12,237 bases of DNA, taken from NCBI GenBank assembly GCA_021325255.1, contig JAJPHP010000077.1:1-12237 (forward strand), read 5' to 3'. The DNA comes from Nitrososphaerota archaeon. GTDB taxonomy: Archaea; Thermoproteota; Nitrososphaeria; Nitrososphaerales; CADDZS01. The position numbers and the translations under genes were made by a program. Position 1 is the stretch's first letter, and each line of letters opens with the position of its first letter. The notes beneath the pieces are model-generated. The model had not been told where the DNA came from. It ran no database searches and saw only the letters and a list, made by a program, of their open reading frames with translations. Positions 1 to 6,799 of the stretch are shown one piece after another.

Positions 1-176
1 GTGAATGCTATCAGCCGGATGTACGCTTCTGGGTAATGAAATGGTTCGCCCACCTTTCCGTCGTTTTCCTTCTTGAGCTCCTCCCTCCAATCGTCCATGA
101 TCTTTTCTTCTAGCTCCAGCTGTCCCCTTCTGACAAGTTCGTCGTTGTACTTGCTCCAGTCTCTGTCGTCTGACAT
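1..176 (-). CDS. DDE transposase, N-terminal part (cut by window edge)
   Basis: This frame opens at ATG 174-176 on the minus strand and runs off the left edge, giving about 58 residues. The protein begins MSDDRDWSKYNDELVRRG and goes on through an acidic, Trp-containing stretch to YPEAYIRLIAF. That layout (a D-W-S-x-Y-N-x-x-L-V-R-R-G opening, then a basic stretch, then a Y-P-E-x-x-I-R-L helix) is what I recall of the N-terminus of archaeal IS5-like DDE transposases, which act in the nucleus-free cytoplasm to cut and join IS ends. The catalytic D, D and E lie beyond the window, so activity cannot be judged. It is a different transposase from the one at 4594-5578. No terminal inverted repeat was found between this start and 300. 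The family call is from recall of sequence pattern. Confidence 0.72.
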   Translation of the reverse strand, partial: MSDDRDWSKYNDELVRRGQLELEEKIMDDWREELKKENDGKVGEPFHYPEAYIRLIAF

Positions 177-264
177 ACCGTGAGAATGGGTGCCTCAGTA
201 CAAGCACACTTGAGCCAAAATTCCTAGACTACGCGCTCGAATCGTGCAACACAGTAAAAATGGG

Positions 265-274
265 TTTGTATATA
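265..274 (+). promoter_or_regulatory. TATA-like box
   Basis: The sequence TTTGTATATA is centred about 30 bases before an ATG at 300, the spacing expected of an archaeal leaderless promoter. The gene it would serve is short and apparently broken (see 300-448). Confidence 0.4.
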
Positions 275-299
275 TCTCATCTTATCCCAGAACGAAGAA

Positions 300-448
300 A
301 TGAGGGAAATCAGAGACTACGTCAAACCACTAGCGGAATCCGACCGTAAGCTGCTAGAGTCGTCCACTCCTTGGAGAAAGCCAACGAACGACTGATTAAA
401 CTGATCCTTTTGTTTTTGGGAATGCGAAATACCTGTCATGACTAAGCT
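300..448 (+). pseudogene. possible small frameshifted gene
   Basis: ATG 300 follows a TATA-like box at leaderless spacing and opens a charged 31-codon frame starting MREIRDYVKPLAESDRKLLE, ended by TGA 393-395. From about 359 the frame shifted by one base stays open and reads VVHSLEKANERLIKLILLF, an amphipathic then hydrophobic helix, to a TAA at 446-448. A single lost base near 357-360 would join the two into a protein of about 49 residues. I do not recognise it. The minus strand carries an overlapping open frame (317-577), and only one of the two is likely to be real. Confidence 0.25.
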
Positions 449-577
449 TTCTGTCAAAGGATCTACAGTCCTTGTGCAAGAACCGTCTCTTTTGTCGGAA
501 TTTGTTTTGATCATCAGTTTGGTTATGTCTTTCTCATGGTGCACTTTTTCTCTTATAATGGTTTGAGTAATAGCCAC
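317..577 (-). CDS. hypothetical protein, 86 residues
   Basis: This frame starts at GTG 575-577, three bases after the TGA stop (581-583) of the preceding minus-strand frame, so the two could be co-transcribed. The product is hydrophilic, with one Cys, many Ser, Thr, Lys and Asp, no membrane helix and no motif I recognise. No convincing ribosome-binding site precedes the GTG. It overlaps the TATA-led plus-strand frame at 300-448 in antisense, which lowers confidence. The tight spacing to the upstream frame is the only positive evidence for it. Confidence 0.27.
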   Translation of the reverse strand: MAITQTIIREKVHHEKDITKLMIKTNSDKRDGSCTRTVDPLTESLVMTGISHSQKQKDQFNQSFVGFLQGVDDSSSLRSDSASGLT

Positions 578-580
578 AAT

Positions 581-847
581 TCAAATTATCTTTATGATAC
601 AGCCGGCCATTTGGTAGTTCCAATAGAATCCTGAACAGTTAGCCCATGGCGACTGGATATAGACGAGACCAAAGCCGAAATAAATGAATGTAAACGAAAC
701 GTGACCCGTTGCAGTGCCAAGGACGAAAGTGTGACCTAACTGGATGGATACTCGTGCTGGCACAATTGGCGCTAGCACCAAGAGAATCACACAGACCGCT
801 GCAAGAGCGGAAACGATACTGAGTCTTTTCTTTGCACGTACGCGCAA
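581..847 (-). CDS. small membrane or secreted protein, 88 residues, unknown function
   Basis: The only in-frame start near the 5' end is TTG 845-847; a stop lies three codons upstream (854-856). The product begins with a basic stretch (MRVRAKKRL), then one strongly hydrophobic segment at about residues 9-31 ending near P-A-R, like a signal peptide or signal anchor. The remainder is rich in aromatic residues and glycine with two Cys (C71, C82), suggesting an extracytoplasmic beta-rich tail. I recognise no family. It lies 91 bases downstream of the orphan pro-domain gene on the same strand; that gap contains a 6-base inverted repeat with a 4-base loop (884-899). It may belong to the secreted-protease locus, but only position and topology suggest this. 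Confidence 0.4.
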   Translation of the reverse strand: MRVRAKKRLSIVSALAAVCVILLVLAPIVPARVSIQLGHTFVLGTATGHVSFTFIYFGFGLVYIQSPWANCSGFYWNYQMAGCIIKII

Positions 848-938
848 TATTAGTTACACCATGCTCAAGAGATCGAGCGGTAACTGGAAACGGTTCCAGA
901 TGGAGATCGACAACAGAAATGACAAATGAAAGAGCGTT

Positions 939-1547
939 CTATTTCACCCTTGATTGGTTTGTGATTGGGCCGCAACATGGAATGGTGTAGTTGTTTAAAC
1001 CTTCGATGTCTACCAAATAGATCGCAATTTTGCTGGGAACGTAAGGATCTTGCGAATTAGCGAAGAAAACTTGCCCGTCGTAACTGTATGAATTAATAGT
1101 GGTATTAAGCGCAGTCTCAGCTTGCTTTATGGTGGTCAAGACTTCTAGCTGATCGATCGAGCATCTTTCCGCACTACTCCACGAGCTTGTCGAACCATTC
1201 GAATCAACTACTCCTACGGAAACAGGGCATTCGGACAGTCCAGGCGTCAACCCAACGCTTCGCTCCCAGTCGGAAAGGTTCACTTCCAAAGACTCAGGGG
1301 CAGAGGTTATTGGATCGAACTTTAACACAAGCTGTCGAGAGCCGCTCGCTGGGCCCAAGTATGTCGCGCTCGAGAGAAATGGCAAGACCGTGCCCGAGAA
1401 CCTGACCTGACGCCCGTAATTGGAAGCCACATTGCTTGTTGTAGTGTGCAGTGAGTTGTAAGTGATCCCGATTCCAAGTGAGGATATGGTAACTATTACA
1501 ACCAACATCGCGAGCATCAATGAATGCGACGGGATCTGCTGCTTCAC
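939..1547 (-). CDS. free-standing sedolisin pro-domain-like protein (secreted or membrane-anchored)
   Basis: This 202-residue protein starts at GTG 1545-1547, preceded by a purine-rich ribosome-binding stretch (AGAAAGAAGGA), and lies ten bases after the sedolisin stop. Residues 10-30 are a hydrophobic signal or anchor segment. From residue 55 it aligns with residues 56-201 of the neighbouring sedolisin, its pro-region. Shared blocks are LPFL-x-x-ATYLGPA, (N/D)WE-x-S-x-GL-x-PG-x-x-EC, TTI-x-x-AE, TIN-x-YSY, F-x-ANS-x-DP and DI-x-GLN-x-YT. It stops almost exactly where the pro-domain ends and has no catalytic domain; nothing downstream resembles one. In S53 proteases the pro-domain assists folding and blocks the active site until removed. 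A separate copy could therefore be a dedicated inhibitor, a folding helper acting in trans, or a remnant of a second sedolisin. The homology is visible in the sequence; the role is inferred. Confidence 0.8.
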   Translation of the reverse strand: MKQQIPSHSLMLAMLVVIVTISSLGIGITYNSLHTTTSNVASNYGRQVRFSGTVLPFLSSATYLGPASGSRQLVLKFDPITSAPESLEVNLSDWERSVGLTPGLSECPVSVGVVDSNGSTSSWSSAERCSIDQLEVLTTIKQAETALNTTINSYSYDGQVFFANSQDPYVPSKIAIYLVDIEGLNNYTIPCCGPITNQSRVK

Positions 1548-1557
1548 TCCTTCTTTC

Positions 1558-4227
1558 TCAATTGCTGCTTAGCAAAACCACATTGTCATACCAGTTCTTT
1601 TGAGACCAATTTGCAGACCACCAATCATTGAGATAGAGCTCTACAATTACCGTTGAGTGGCCCTGAACATAATACGATGCATCAATGCTCGCCGTGTGCC
1701 ATCCACTGTCTGTCACTCCACCTCCTATCAGATTTTGCGAGTCAAGCACCACATTGCCGTTTGGATCTATCACTTCAAATTGGGCATTAGTCACAGTGCT
1801 ACCAGAATACGTCGATGTCGCTCTCCACTCAAACGACACGACAAAGGTTCCTGATCCCGACCAAGTGACTGTACTGCACATTCCTGAAAAGCCTCCTGCG
1901 TTGCTGTCTCCTGATATAAGGGCAGAAGGTGCGGGATCTCCAGTAGACGTGTCTTTAGAAATCTGGTAACCAGTATTGCCACAAATAGCCCAGCTATTCA
2001 GGCTGTTCGAAAATTGGTCATTGATGAGATGATTGCTTATTGAAACATCATCGTACCAGTTCTCCTGGTTCCAGTTTGTCGACCAAGCGTCATTCATATA
2101 GAGCCAGATTTGTATGTTCGTGGCTCCTCCTAGCGCACTCGTGATATCAGTAGAGAAGTATTTCCAACCAGTATCTGTAGTACCACCCTCAACTAAGTTG
2201 GCTTGATAAAGGACAGTGTCACTGCCTACTTGGATTATTGCAACCTGCGCATTTGTTACGGTACTAAGGGTTGTCGACGATTTGGCTCTCCACCAGAATG
2301 AGAGGACATATGGCGTACCGGAAGGCAGGCTGTCCAACGTTATCGTCTTTTGCATCTGAACCTGACCACATGCGCTACAGTCCCCACTGATGAGGGCAGA
2401 CGGTGCCGGTTGCCCGGTGCTGCTATCCGTCGTTAGAGTGTATCCGCTGTGGCCAGCATAAGACCACCCGTCCAGACCACTGCTAAAAGTATCTTGAAAA
2501 GTAGATGTGGTAGGGTTTGGTTGGTCGTACATCTGACCGAAATCTTGTGCCAAGTTCCAAGCGTCAGGCGTTCCTATTCCTGTGCAGTAATCCCATCCAG
2601 TAGTTGCACAGCTCCCGCTGTCACTTGTCGTAATGTCATTGAACGCCTTGTGGCCGTAAAAGCTATTGTAACCCAAATCATAAAGAGCCGGGTTCAGGAA
2701 ACCAGCCCGCCAGTTCGACGAGCCAAGCTGCGAATTAACATAAGAATCAATGTCTGCCACCATCCCTGCTATCATCGGAGACGCAAAGCTAGTTCCTGCT
2801 GCCTGAATGAATCCACCGCTGTAGTAGACGGCAATGGCTGGTGCGGACGGGAATGCAAGATCCGGGTAATCTCTATAGCCATTGGACGGAGCTTTCACAG
2901 CCTCGCTCTTCTGGTACTGAGGTTGATTGTAGTAAGTGTTTTGGCCACCACCAGATAGGTGCCAAGCGGATTGCCCCAAAATACCGGGGCTGTTGCCAGG
3001 GTTATTGAGAGTGTCATCAACACCCCCAACAGCAGTGACGTATGGATCTGCTGCGATGGGATCGGTATTGGAATTTAGTCCTGAATCTCCGCTCGCTGCA
3101 ACTATGCTCGTGCCGTTTGCCATGGCACTCGTTGTAAGCTGAAATATTTCATTGAGATCTGAAGTTGGGGCTCCCTGAAGCCATTCAGGAGCAACACTGG
3201 AAGTAATGACGTCCGGATTGTAGTGGTGTACCAACGCACCGAGGATATCGAACACTTGCTGCGACCACGTTTTTTGGTTATCATTCTCTGTAACCAAAAC
3301 AATGTTGGCTGTTTGACCTGTCGCGCCAGACCATTCCGAATCTAATGCTTCTTCCACATCCCCTCCAGATGCGCAGCCTTCTGCAGGTATTCCACCGTTC
3401 AAGCTGATTTCTTGCAGTGAAGACCAAGGTATGCCGTAATTATTCCAGAAGGCAGTCACATCGGAAAGTGAAATGCCACATAGTGGAGCACCAACAATAC
3501 CTATCGTCCTGCCCGCACCTTTGTGTCCGGCACTAAACATTGAGCTAAAGTCGTAAAATCCATACACATCAGATGGGATTAGAGAAGTGACCCCTCCGAT
3601 ACTTTGGGTGAAGACAAAGTTTGGAGTGTAGTCGTTGAGGCCTGTTATGTCGATGACCGTTCCATTGTTGACAGTCATAGGCATTACTGGATCACCAGAA
3701 TTGGCGTAGAATGTTTCATTTTCATACGAATATAGGTTGATAGTGACTCCAAGCAATGCCTCCGCCCGTCCTATCGTAGTTCGTGTTTCCAGTTTATTCG
3801 TACTACATGGTTCCAAATTCTTCGCCGAGGAAAGGGAGCCATTGACATTTCTGGCGGTCCATGTGGTCGTACATTCTGCCACACCTGGCGCAAGCCCTGC
3901 TGAAGATTCCCAATTTGTCAAACTAGTTTCCACCGAGGCACGCGCAGACACGTTTCCGTGGCTCTCGAGAGCTAACTTGCTGTCATTGAGATAAAATCCG
4001 AGAGTGATTGTTTGCGAAACGTTTGCTGGGCCTAGATAAGTGGCATTTGCAAGGAAAGGCAAGGTGTCTCCCTTTAGCGGCAGAGAGACCGCGCTTGGTT
4101 GAGTCCCAGATGCCACGACAGACGGTGTTCTCAGAGTAGGGAATATCAAGAGAAGTAAGAATGCTACAAGCACAAACTTTATCGCGGAATCACGTGAGAA
4201 AACGAAAAATGGTGTAGCGGTATGCAA
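1558..4227 (-). CDS. secreted sedolisin (S53) serine-carboxyl protease with two C-terminal jelly-roll-like domains
   Basis: This 889-residue protein starts at TTG 4225-4227. Residues 14-40 form a signal peptide with a likely cut after VVA. The pro-domain covers about 45-205 and the catalytic domain about 210-565. The S53 catalytic set is visible: Glu292 and Asp296 in VEEALDSEW, oxyanion Asp381 in SGDSG, and Ser480 in AAGTSFASP. The calcium site fits Asp531 (FNDIT) and Asp546 (GWDYCTGIGTP). Sedolisins are extracellular endopeptidases that usually work at acidic pH. After a short linker come two related domains, about 576-731 and 735-885. Both carry PAPSALISGD, VTNAQ, GWxxxS and a closing NW-x-Q-x-NWYD-(D/N)-V, and resemble carbohydrate-binding or cell-surface jelly rolls. 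Many N-x-S/T sites fit a glycosylated exported protein. A pro-domain paralogue lies ten bases downstream. Confidence 0.93.
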   Translation of the reverse strand: MHTATPFFVFSRDSAIKFVLVAFLLLLIFPTLRTPSVVASGTQPSAVSLPLKGDTLPFLANATYLGPANVSQTITLGFYLNDSKLALESHGNVSARASVETSLTNWESSAGLAPGVAECTTTWTARNVNGSLSSAKNLEPCSTNKLETRTTIGRAEALLGVTINLYSYENETFYANSGDPVMPMTVNNGTVIDITGLNDYTPNFVFTQSIGGVTSLIPSDVYGFYDFSSMFSAGHKGAGRTIGIVGAPLCGISLSDVTAFWNNYGIPWSSLQEISLNGGIPAEGCASGGDVEEALDSEWSGATGQTANIVLVTENDNQKTWSQQVFDILGALVHHYNPDVITSSVAPEWLQGAPTSDLNEIFQLTTSAMANGTSIVAASGDSGLNSNTDPIAADPYVTAVGGVDDTLNNPGNSPGILGQSAWHLSGGGQNTYYNQPQYQKSEAVKAPSNGYRDYPDLAFPSAPAIAVYYSGGFIQAAGTSFASPMIAGMVADIDSYVNSQLGSSNWRAGFLNPALYDLGYNSFYGHKAFNDITTSDSGSCATTGWDYCTGIGTPDAWNLAQDFGQMYDQPNPTTSTFQDTFSSGLDGWSYAGHSGYTLTTDSSTGQPAPSALISGDCSACGQVQMQKTITLDSLPSGTPYVLSFWWRAKSSTTLSTVTNAQVAIIQVGSDTVLYQANLVEGGTTDTGWKYFSTDITSALGGATNIQIWLYMNDAWSTNWNQENWYDDVSISNHLINDQFSNSLNSWAICGNTGYQISKDTSTGDPAPSALISGDSNAGGFSGMCSTVTWSGSGTFVVSFEWRATSTYSGSTVTNAQFEVIDPNGNVVLDSQNLIGGGVTDSGWHTASIDASYYVQGHSTVIVELYLNDWWSANWSQKNWYDNVVLLSSN

Positions 4228-4509
4228 GGTGCTTCTAGAAGATGCGAATAGAGGTGTTATTTAATTATGATGTCCAGCATGTCGATAATCCTCAGTCATG
4301 GAACAAGAAAATCACCGTTTCCAGATTGCCATTGCTTTTGTTAAACCAATGCTGACCTTCAACTCCTGCACGAATTGGTTGCTTTCAGGGCACCGTGTCT
4401 TCTTTGGACTCCTCGCGATCACTGTCGTCGAAGTGAAAAAATGGCCATATCGAGGTGAAGAACGCTCGAATAGCGCTGAATGATTTATTCAGGCACTACT
4501 AGACACATG
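4228..4509. other. stretch between sedolisin start and IS left end
   Basis: Besides the TATA-like box at 4257-4267 I see no supported gene. A 61-codon plus-strand frame (4298-4483) has no recognisable motif and no ribosome-binding site. It could use the same AT-rich patch as a divergent promoter, about 35 bases upstream of its ATG, but this is weak. Confidence 0.35.
4257..4267 (-). promoter_or_regulatory. TATA-like box for the sedolisin gene
   Basis: On the minus strand this reads TAATTAAATAA, centred about 35 bases before the TTG start at 4227. Expected initiation is near 4235, leaving a leader of only a few bases and no room for a ribosome-binding site. Confidence 0.45.
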
Positions 4510-4524
4510 GCTTTGGCACAATAG
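4510..4524 (+). repeat. IS left terminal inverted repeat
   Basis: GCTTTGGCACAATAG pairs with 5575-5589 in inverted orientation (13 of 15, with the outer ten identical). Confidence 0.8.
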
Positions 4525-4593
4525 TTCTTAGGCATCTCATCAAGGACATTTGACCAGCTCTCTCATCTTTCAGATTACATTCTCTCAAACCTC

Positions 4594-5578
4594 ATGGTAG
4601 CCAAAGGAGAATGGTCTGATTACGAGAAGGGAAAGAAGAAGGAGTACGGAGAATTCGTCAGAAAGGCAAGGGAGTTTGTCTATGGAAGAGAATCTCCTTG
4701 GCAGGCGAATCCGGATAATATGGGTCAGCCCGCAAAGAACGATCCGAGAGCTCTTGTCATCTGCCTCCTCCTGAAGACATGGCTCCGCCTGCCATACAGG
4801 AATATCGTTTCGTTTCTTGAAGATTCAACTTATCTATGGCCGATCATCGGACTGAGGGAACTTCCTGGCAGGATGGATCTTCAGAGAACGATGATTCGTC
4901 TGACAAAGGAGTATCTGTCCGAGCTCAATTCTTTCATTGTCGAGGAAGGTTACTACAGGAAAAAAGAGATTCAGGAGAAGAAGATAGGCGCACCTGTGCT
5001 GTTGATAGCACCGGCTTCTCGATAATGAGATTCGTGAGATGGTTTGACGTCAGGCACGGGAAGAGGAAGACAAAGAAGGGACGAAAGGGGAAACGAAGAG
5101 ATTTCCTGAAACTACATTTCATCGTGGACTGCACGAGCCTCCTCATTCTGTCGTTCAAGGTCACTCCTCCGTTCAAATCCGATCCAAAGCAGGTGAAGTA
5201 TATCTCCTTTCGTTCATCAAGAAGAATCTTGGAAGATTATGCGCTGACAAGGCTTATCTCTCGAGAAAGATTTGCGACCTGATAGCAAAATGCGGTGGAG
5301 AGCCGTACATCTCCATCAAGAAGAACATCGTAAAGGTAAGGAGCAAGGGATCCAAAGCATGGAAGGAGATGCTCTTCCTCCACAGGCGAAGCAAGAAACT
5401 GTATCTAAAGAAATATCACAGAAGGAGCCTGGCTGAAACAGCTGTCTCCACAGTCAAAGGAAGATTCAGTCATTCGCTCTACTCGAAGAAGAGGCGAGGC
5501 CAGAAGAACGAAATCAGGCTGAAGGTCTTGACCTACAATCTGGCAATCATAGCGAGGCTACCTGCTCAATTTGACTAA
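4594..5578 (+). pseudogene. IS DDE transposase with two frameshifts
   Basis: The reading starts at ATG 4594 and continues to TAA 5576-5578 but needs two one-base corrections, one near 5000-5006 and one near 5203-5213. Each looks like a lost base. Repaired, it is about 328 residues, a normal length for IS4/IS5-type DDE_Tnp_1 transposases. The catalytic triad survives across the three frame segments: Asp in DSTGF (GAT 5004-5006), Asp in ADKAYLSRK (GAC 5246-5248) and Glu in LAETAVSTVKGR (GAA 5435-5437). The N-terminal part has the LPYRNIVSFL helix typical of these proteins, and a Lys/Arg-rich patch follows the first Asp. The protein would bind and cleave the IS ends at 4510 and 5589. Retention of all three catalytic residues points to recent inactivation, programmed shifting (less likely) or sequencing error. 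Confidence 0.85.
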
Positions 5579-5589
5579 CGTGCCAAAGC
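5575..5589 (-). repeat. IS right terminal inverted repeat
   Basis: This is the inverted partner of 4510-4524. It contains the transposase stop codon TAA at 5576-5578. Confidence 0.8.
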
Positions 5590-5725
5590 TCATACGATTA
5601 GGCTCATGCCTTGATTGCCCTCTTCAGAAGATTCCATCGAGATCCAGGATCGGTCTTTATGTGAGTCCAGTAGGCTATGACCGATATCCAAATGGATTCG
5701 AAAATCTAACTCTCTATGCCGCGTG

Positions 5726-6145
5726 TTATGCAAGTGGGTCAAGGAAGGTTATCTGATGACCTCTGAAATTGACATTTCCAATCTGCAGGATGGCTCCATC
5801 GTGGGTTAACATAGCTTCCAGTCCGTTCATCATGTAACAGCCGACAATAAGTGAATCTCTCCCGCCCAAGTTGAACTCTGAAGCCAGATCCAAAGAGTAA
5901 AGCGAAATCGTCTTCGTGATGTTGAAGAAACGCGTTCTCCTGTCCCTCAGCAGCGTCTTGATCTTCGAGTTTGCATCAGCTGGTTTCATGCCTCGCTTGT
6001 AAACCAATGTATGGTAGATTTCGTGAACAACCGTCGGATTAACGGCCCAATCTTGCAGAGAAAGTACGGCCCGCACCGCTCTCGAGTGCTCTTTCGTCTC
6101 CGGATCCAGGGCATAGACTAGGATGCTCGAGTCTACGCCTTTCAA
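5726..6145 (-). CDS. vapC: VapC-type PIN-domain ribonuclease toxin
   Basis: This is a 139-residue PIN-domain protein. Acidic residues fit the PIN active site: Asp5 (GVDSSILVYALDP), Glu42 (VVHEIYHTLV), Asp97 (GGRDSLIV) and Asp116 (LTHDGAIL). PIN toxins are metal-dependent endoribonucleases, typically cutting tRNA or rRNA when freed from their antitoxin. I chose TTG 6143-6145 as the start because it overlaps the antitoxin TGA in a TTGA junction and places the first Asp at residue 5, as is usual in the family. A longer frame to 6211 exists, but its extra N-terminus lies inside the antitoxin gene and reads like noise. The gene is complete with a TAA stop and all four acidic residues, so the toxin is probably functional. 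Confidence 0.9.
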   Translation of the reverse strand: MKGVDSSILVYALDPETKEHSRAVRAVLSLQDWAVNPTVVHEIYHTLVYKRGMKPADANSKIKTLLRDRRTRFFNITKTISLYSLDLASEFNLGGRDSLIVGCYMMNGLEAMLTHDGAILQIGNVNFRGHQITFLDPLA

Positions 6146-6378
6146 CCCCAAATCTCCTTGATTTCGCTCTCCGTGACACGTTGTGGTCTTTTGGTTCTGG
6201 CTGGATCCCACGACATCATTTCCCGAAGAGGGTCCTTCTCTCCCGTCACCTTCTTCATGATCACCACATCCTTTCTTCTTTCGAAAGCCACCACTGTTCC
6301 CTCGGCCAGGCCCAGCTCCTCGGCTATTTCCTTTGGCAAAACTACGCGCCTCTTCTCATCCAATACCGAAGATTGCAT
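6142..6378 (-). CDS. vapB: VapB antitoxin, AbrB/MazE-type
   Basis: This 78-residue protein starts at ATG 6376-6378. Residues 1-45 have the swapped-hairpin AbrB pattern: S-V-L-D-E-K-R-R-V-V-LPKEIAEELGL, then EGTVVAFERRKDVVIMKK. The polar C-terminal third, with a Trp-containing MMSWDPART segment and the EIKEIWG end, is the expected toxin-binding tail. It binds and neutralises the PIN toxin, whose start overlaps its stop. The complex should also bind its own promoter; an inverted repeat lies directly between TATA box and start (6379-6396). The overlap implies translational coupling and a fixed stoichiometry. Confidence 0.9.
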   Translation of the reverse strand: MQSSVLDEKRRVVLPKEIAEELGLAEGTVVAFERRKDVVIMKKVTGEKDPLREMMSWDPARTKRPQRVTESEIKEIWG

Positions 6379-6396
6379 CCCACTAAGTGGAGTGGG
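6379..6396. promoter_or_regulatory. operator-like inverted repeat upstream of vapB
   Basis: CCCACT (6379-6384) and AGTGGG (6391-6396) are perfect inverted arms around six bases. A nested CCACT-A-AGTGG (6380-6390) gives a second register. The site touches the start codon and covers the expected transcription start, a position suited to autorepression by the VapBC complex. Confidence 0.6.
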
Positions 6397-6400
6397 ACAA

Positions 6401-6410
6401 CGTATTATGC
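6401..6410 (-). promoter_or_regulatory. TATA-like box for vapBC
   Basis: GCATAATACG on the minus strand is centred about 28 bases before ATG 6378, which predicts a leaderless vapBC transcript. Confidence 0.55.
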
Positions 6411-6497
6411 TTTGCGCAGCGAAACATTTACGGTTTTATTTCCCAGTTGTGTATCAAGATCGGGGTCGGTACCCGCTTTTTCCCTATATCAAAATGA

Positions 6498-6799
6498 ACT
6501 GCTCTATGGACTGCATCTAGTCTTGCGTACAACAGATTTGTCAAATACATTGCTTGGACGGAAGATAAGGGATTCGTTGAAATTGACGACGCAGGAGACG
6601 TAAGTTTGACGACGAAGGGATCTGAAGCATATGACCAGTTTGTGGCATGAATACTGGAAAATGTAGGCAAACTGAAATTTCCGAATCGAGATTCATTAGT
6701 CCTCAACAAAGGATCTAACGATATGTGGATATGTCTACGTGTCGGTATACACTCATGTCTTCATCATTATACAGATTATACTGGAACACGAGAAAAGAT
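6498..6799 (+). pseudogene. winged-helix regulator relic
   Basis: A 50-codon frame from 6498 to 6647 has no start codon; it is bounded by TGA 6495-6497 and TGA 6648-6650. It reads like the recognition helix and wing of an archaeal winged-helix protein: SSLAYNRFVKYIAWTEDKGF, then VEIDDAGDVSLTTKG, then EAYDQFVA. After TGA 6648 the same frame stays open to about 6799 and begins ILENVGKLKFPN, a plausible continuation if the stop replaced a Trp codon. The frame before TGA 6495 is also open back into the vapBC promoter region, but its protein is not clearly related. I read this as a decayed regulator, carrying one and possibly two nonsense changes. Its target is unknown. The right boundary is uncertain because similarity fades after about 6690. 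Confidence 0.45.

Larger units (their letters stand above)
4510..5589 (+). mobile_element. IS element with 15-base terminal inverted repeats and broken transposase
   Basis: The left end GCTTTGGCACAATAG (4510-4524) matches the inverted right end (5575-5589, GCTTTGGCACGTTAG on the minus strand) at 13 of 15 positions, including the outer ten. Between them lies one DDE transposase gene whose stop codon falls inside the right repeat, a compact design common in IS elements. Length is about 1080 bases. I could not identify a target-site duplication. The repeats are well preserved, so mobilisation in trans by a related transposase is conceivable. Confidence 0.8.

Noticed and set aside
2449..2958. 169-codon plus-strand open frame
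   Set aside because: It is antisense to the sedolisin catalytic domain, has a composition unlike a folded protein, and the sedolisin frame shows family motifs throughout.
4298..4483. 61-codon plus-strand open frame beside the IS
   Set aside because: No recognisable motif or ribosome-binding site; the only support is a shared AT-rich patch upstream.
6146..6211. Longer N-terminus for the PIN toxin
   Set aside because: The extra residues lie inside the antitoxin gene and precede the conserved first beta strand; the TTG overlapping the antitoxin stop fits the family length.
6428..6709. 93-codon minus-strand open frame
   Set aside because: It is antisense to the winged-helix relic, whose plus-strand reading has recognisable motif structure.
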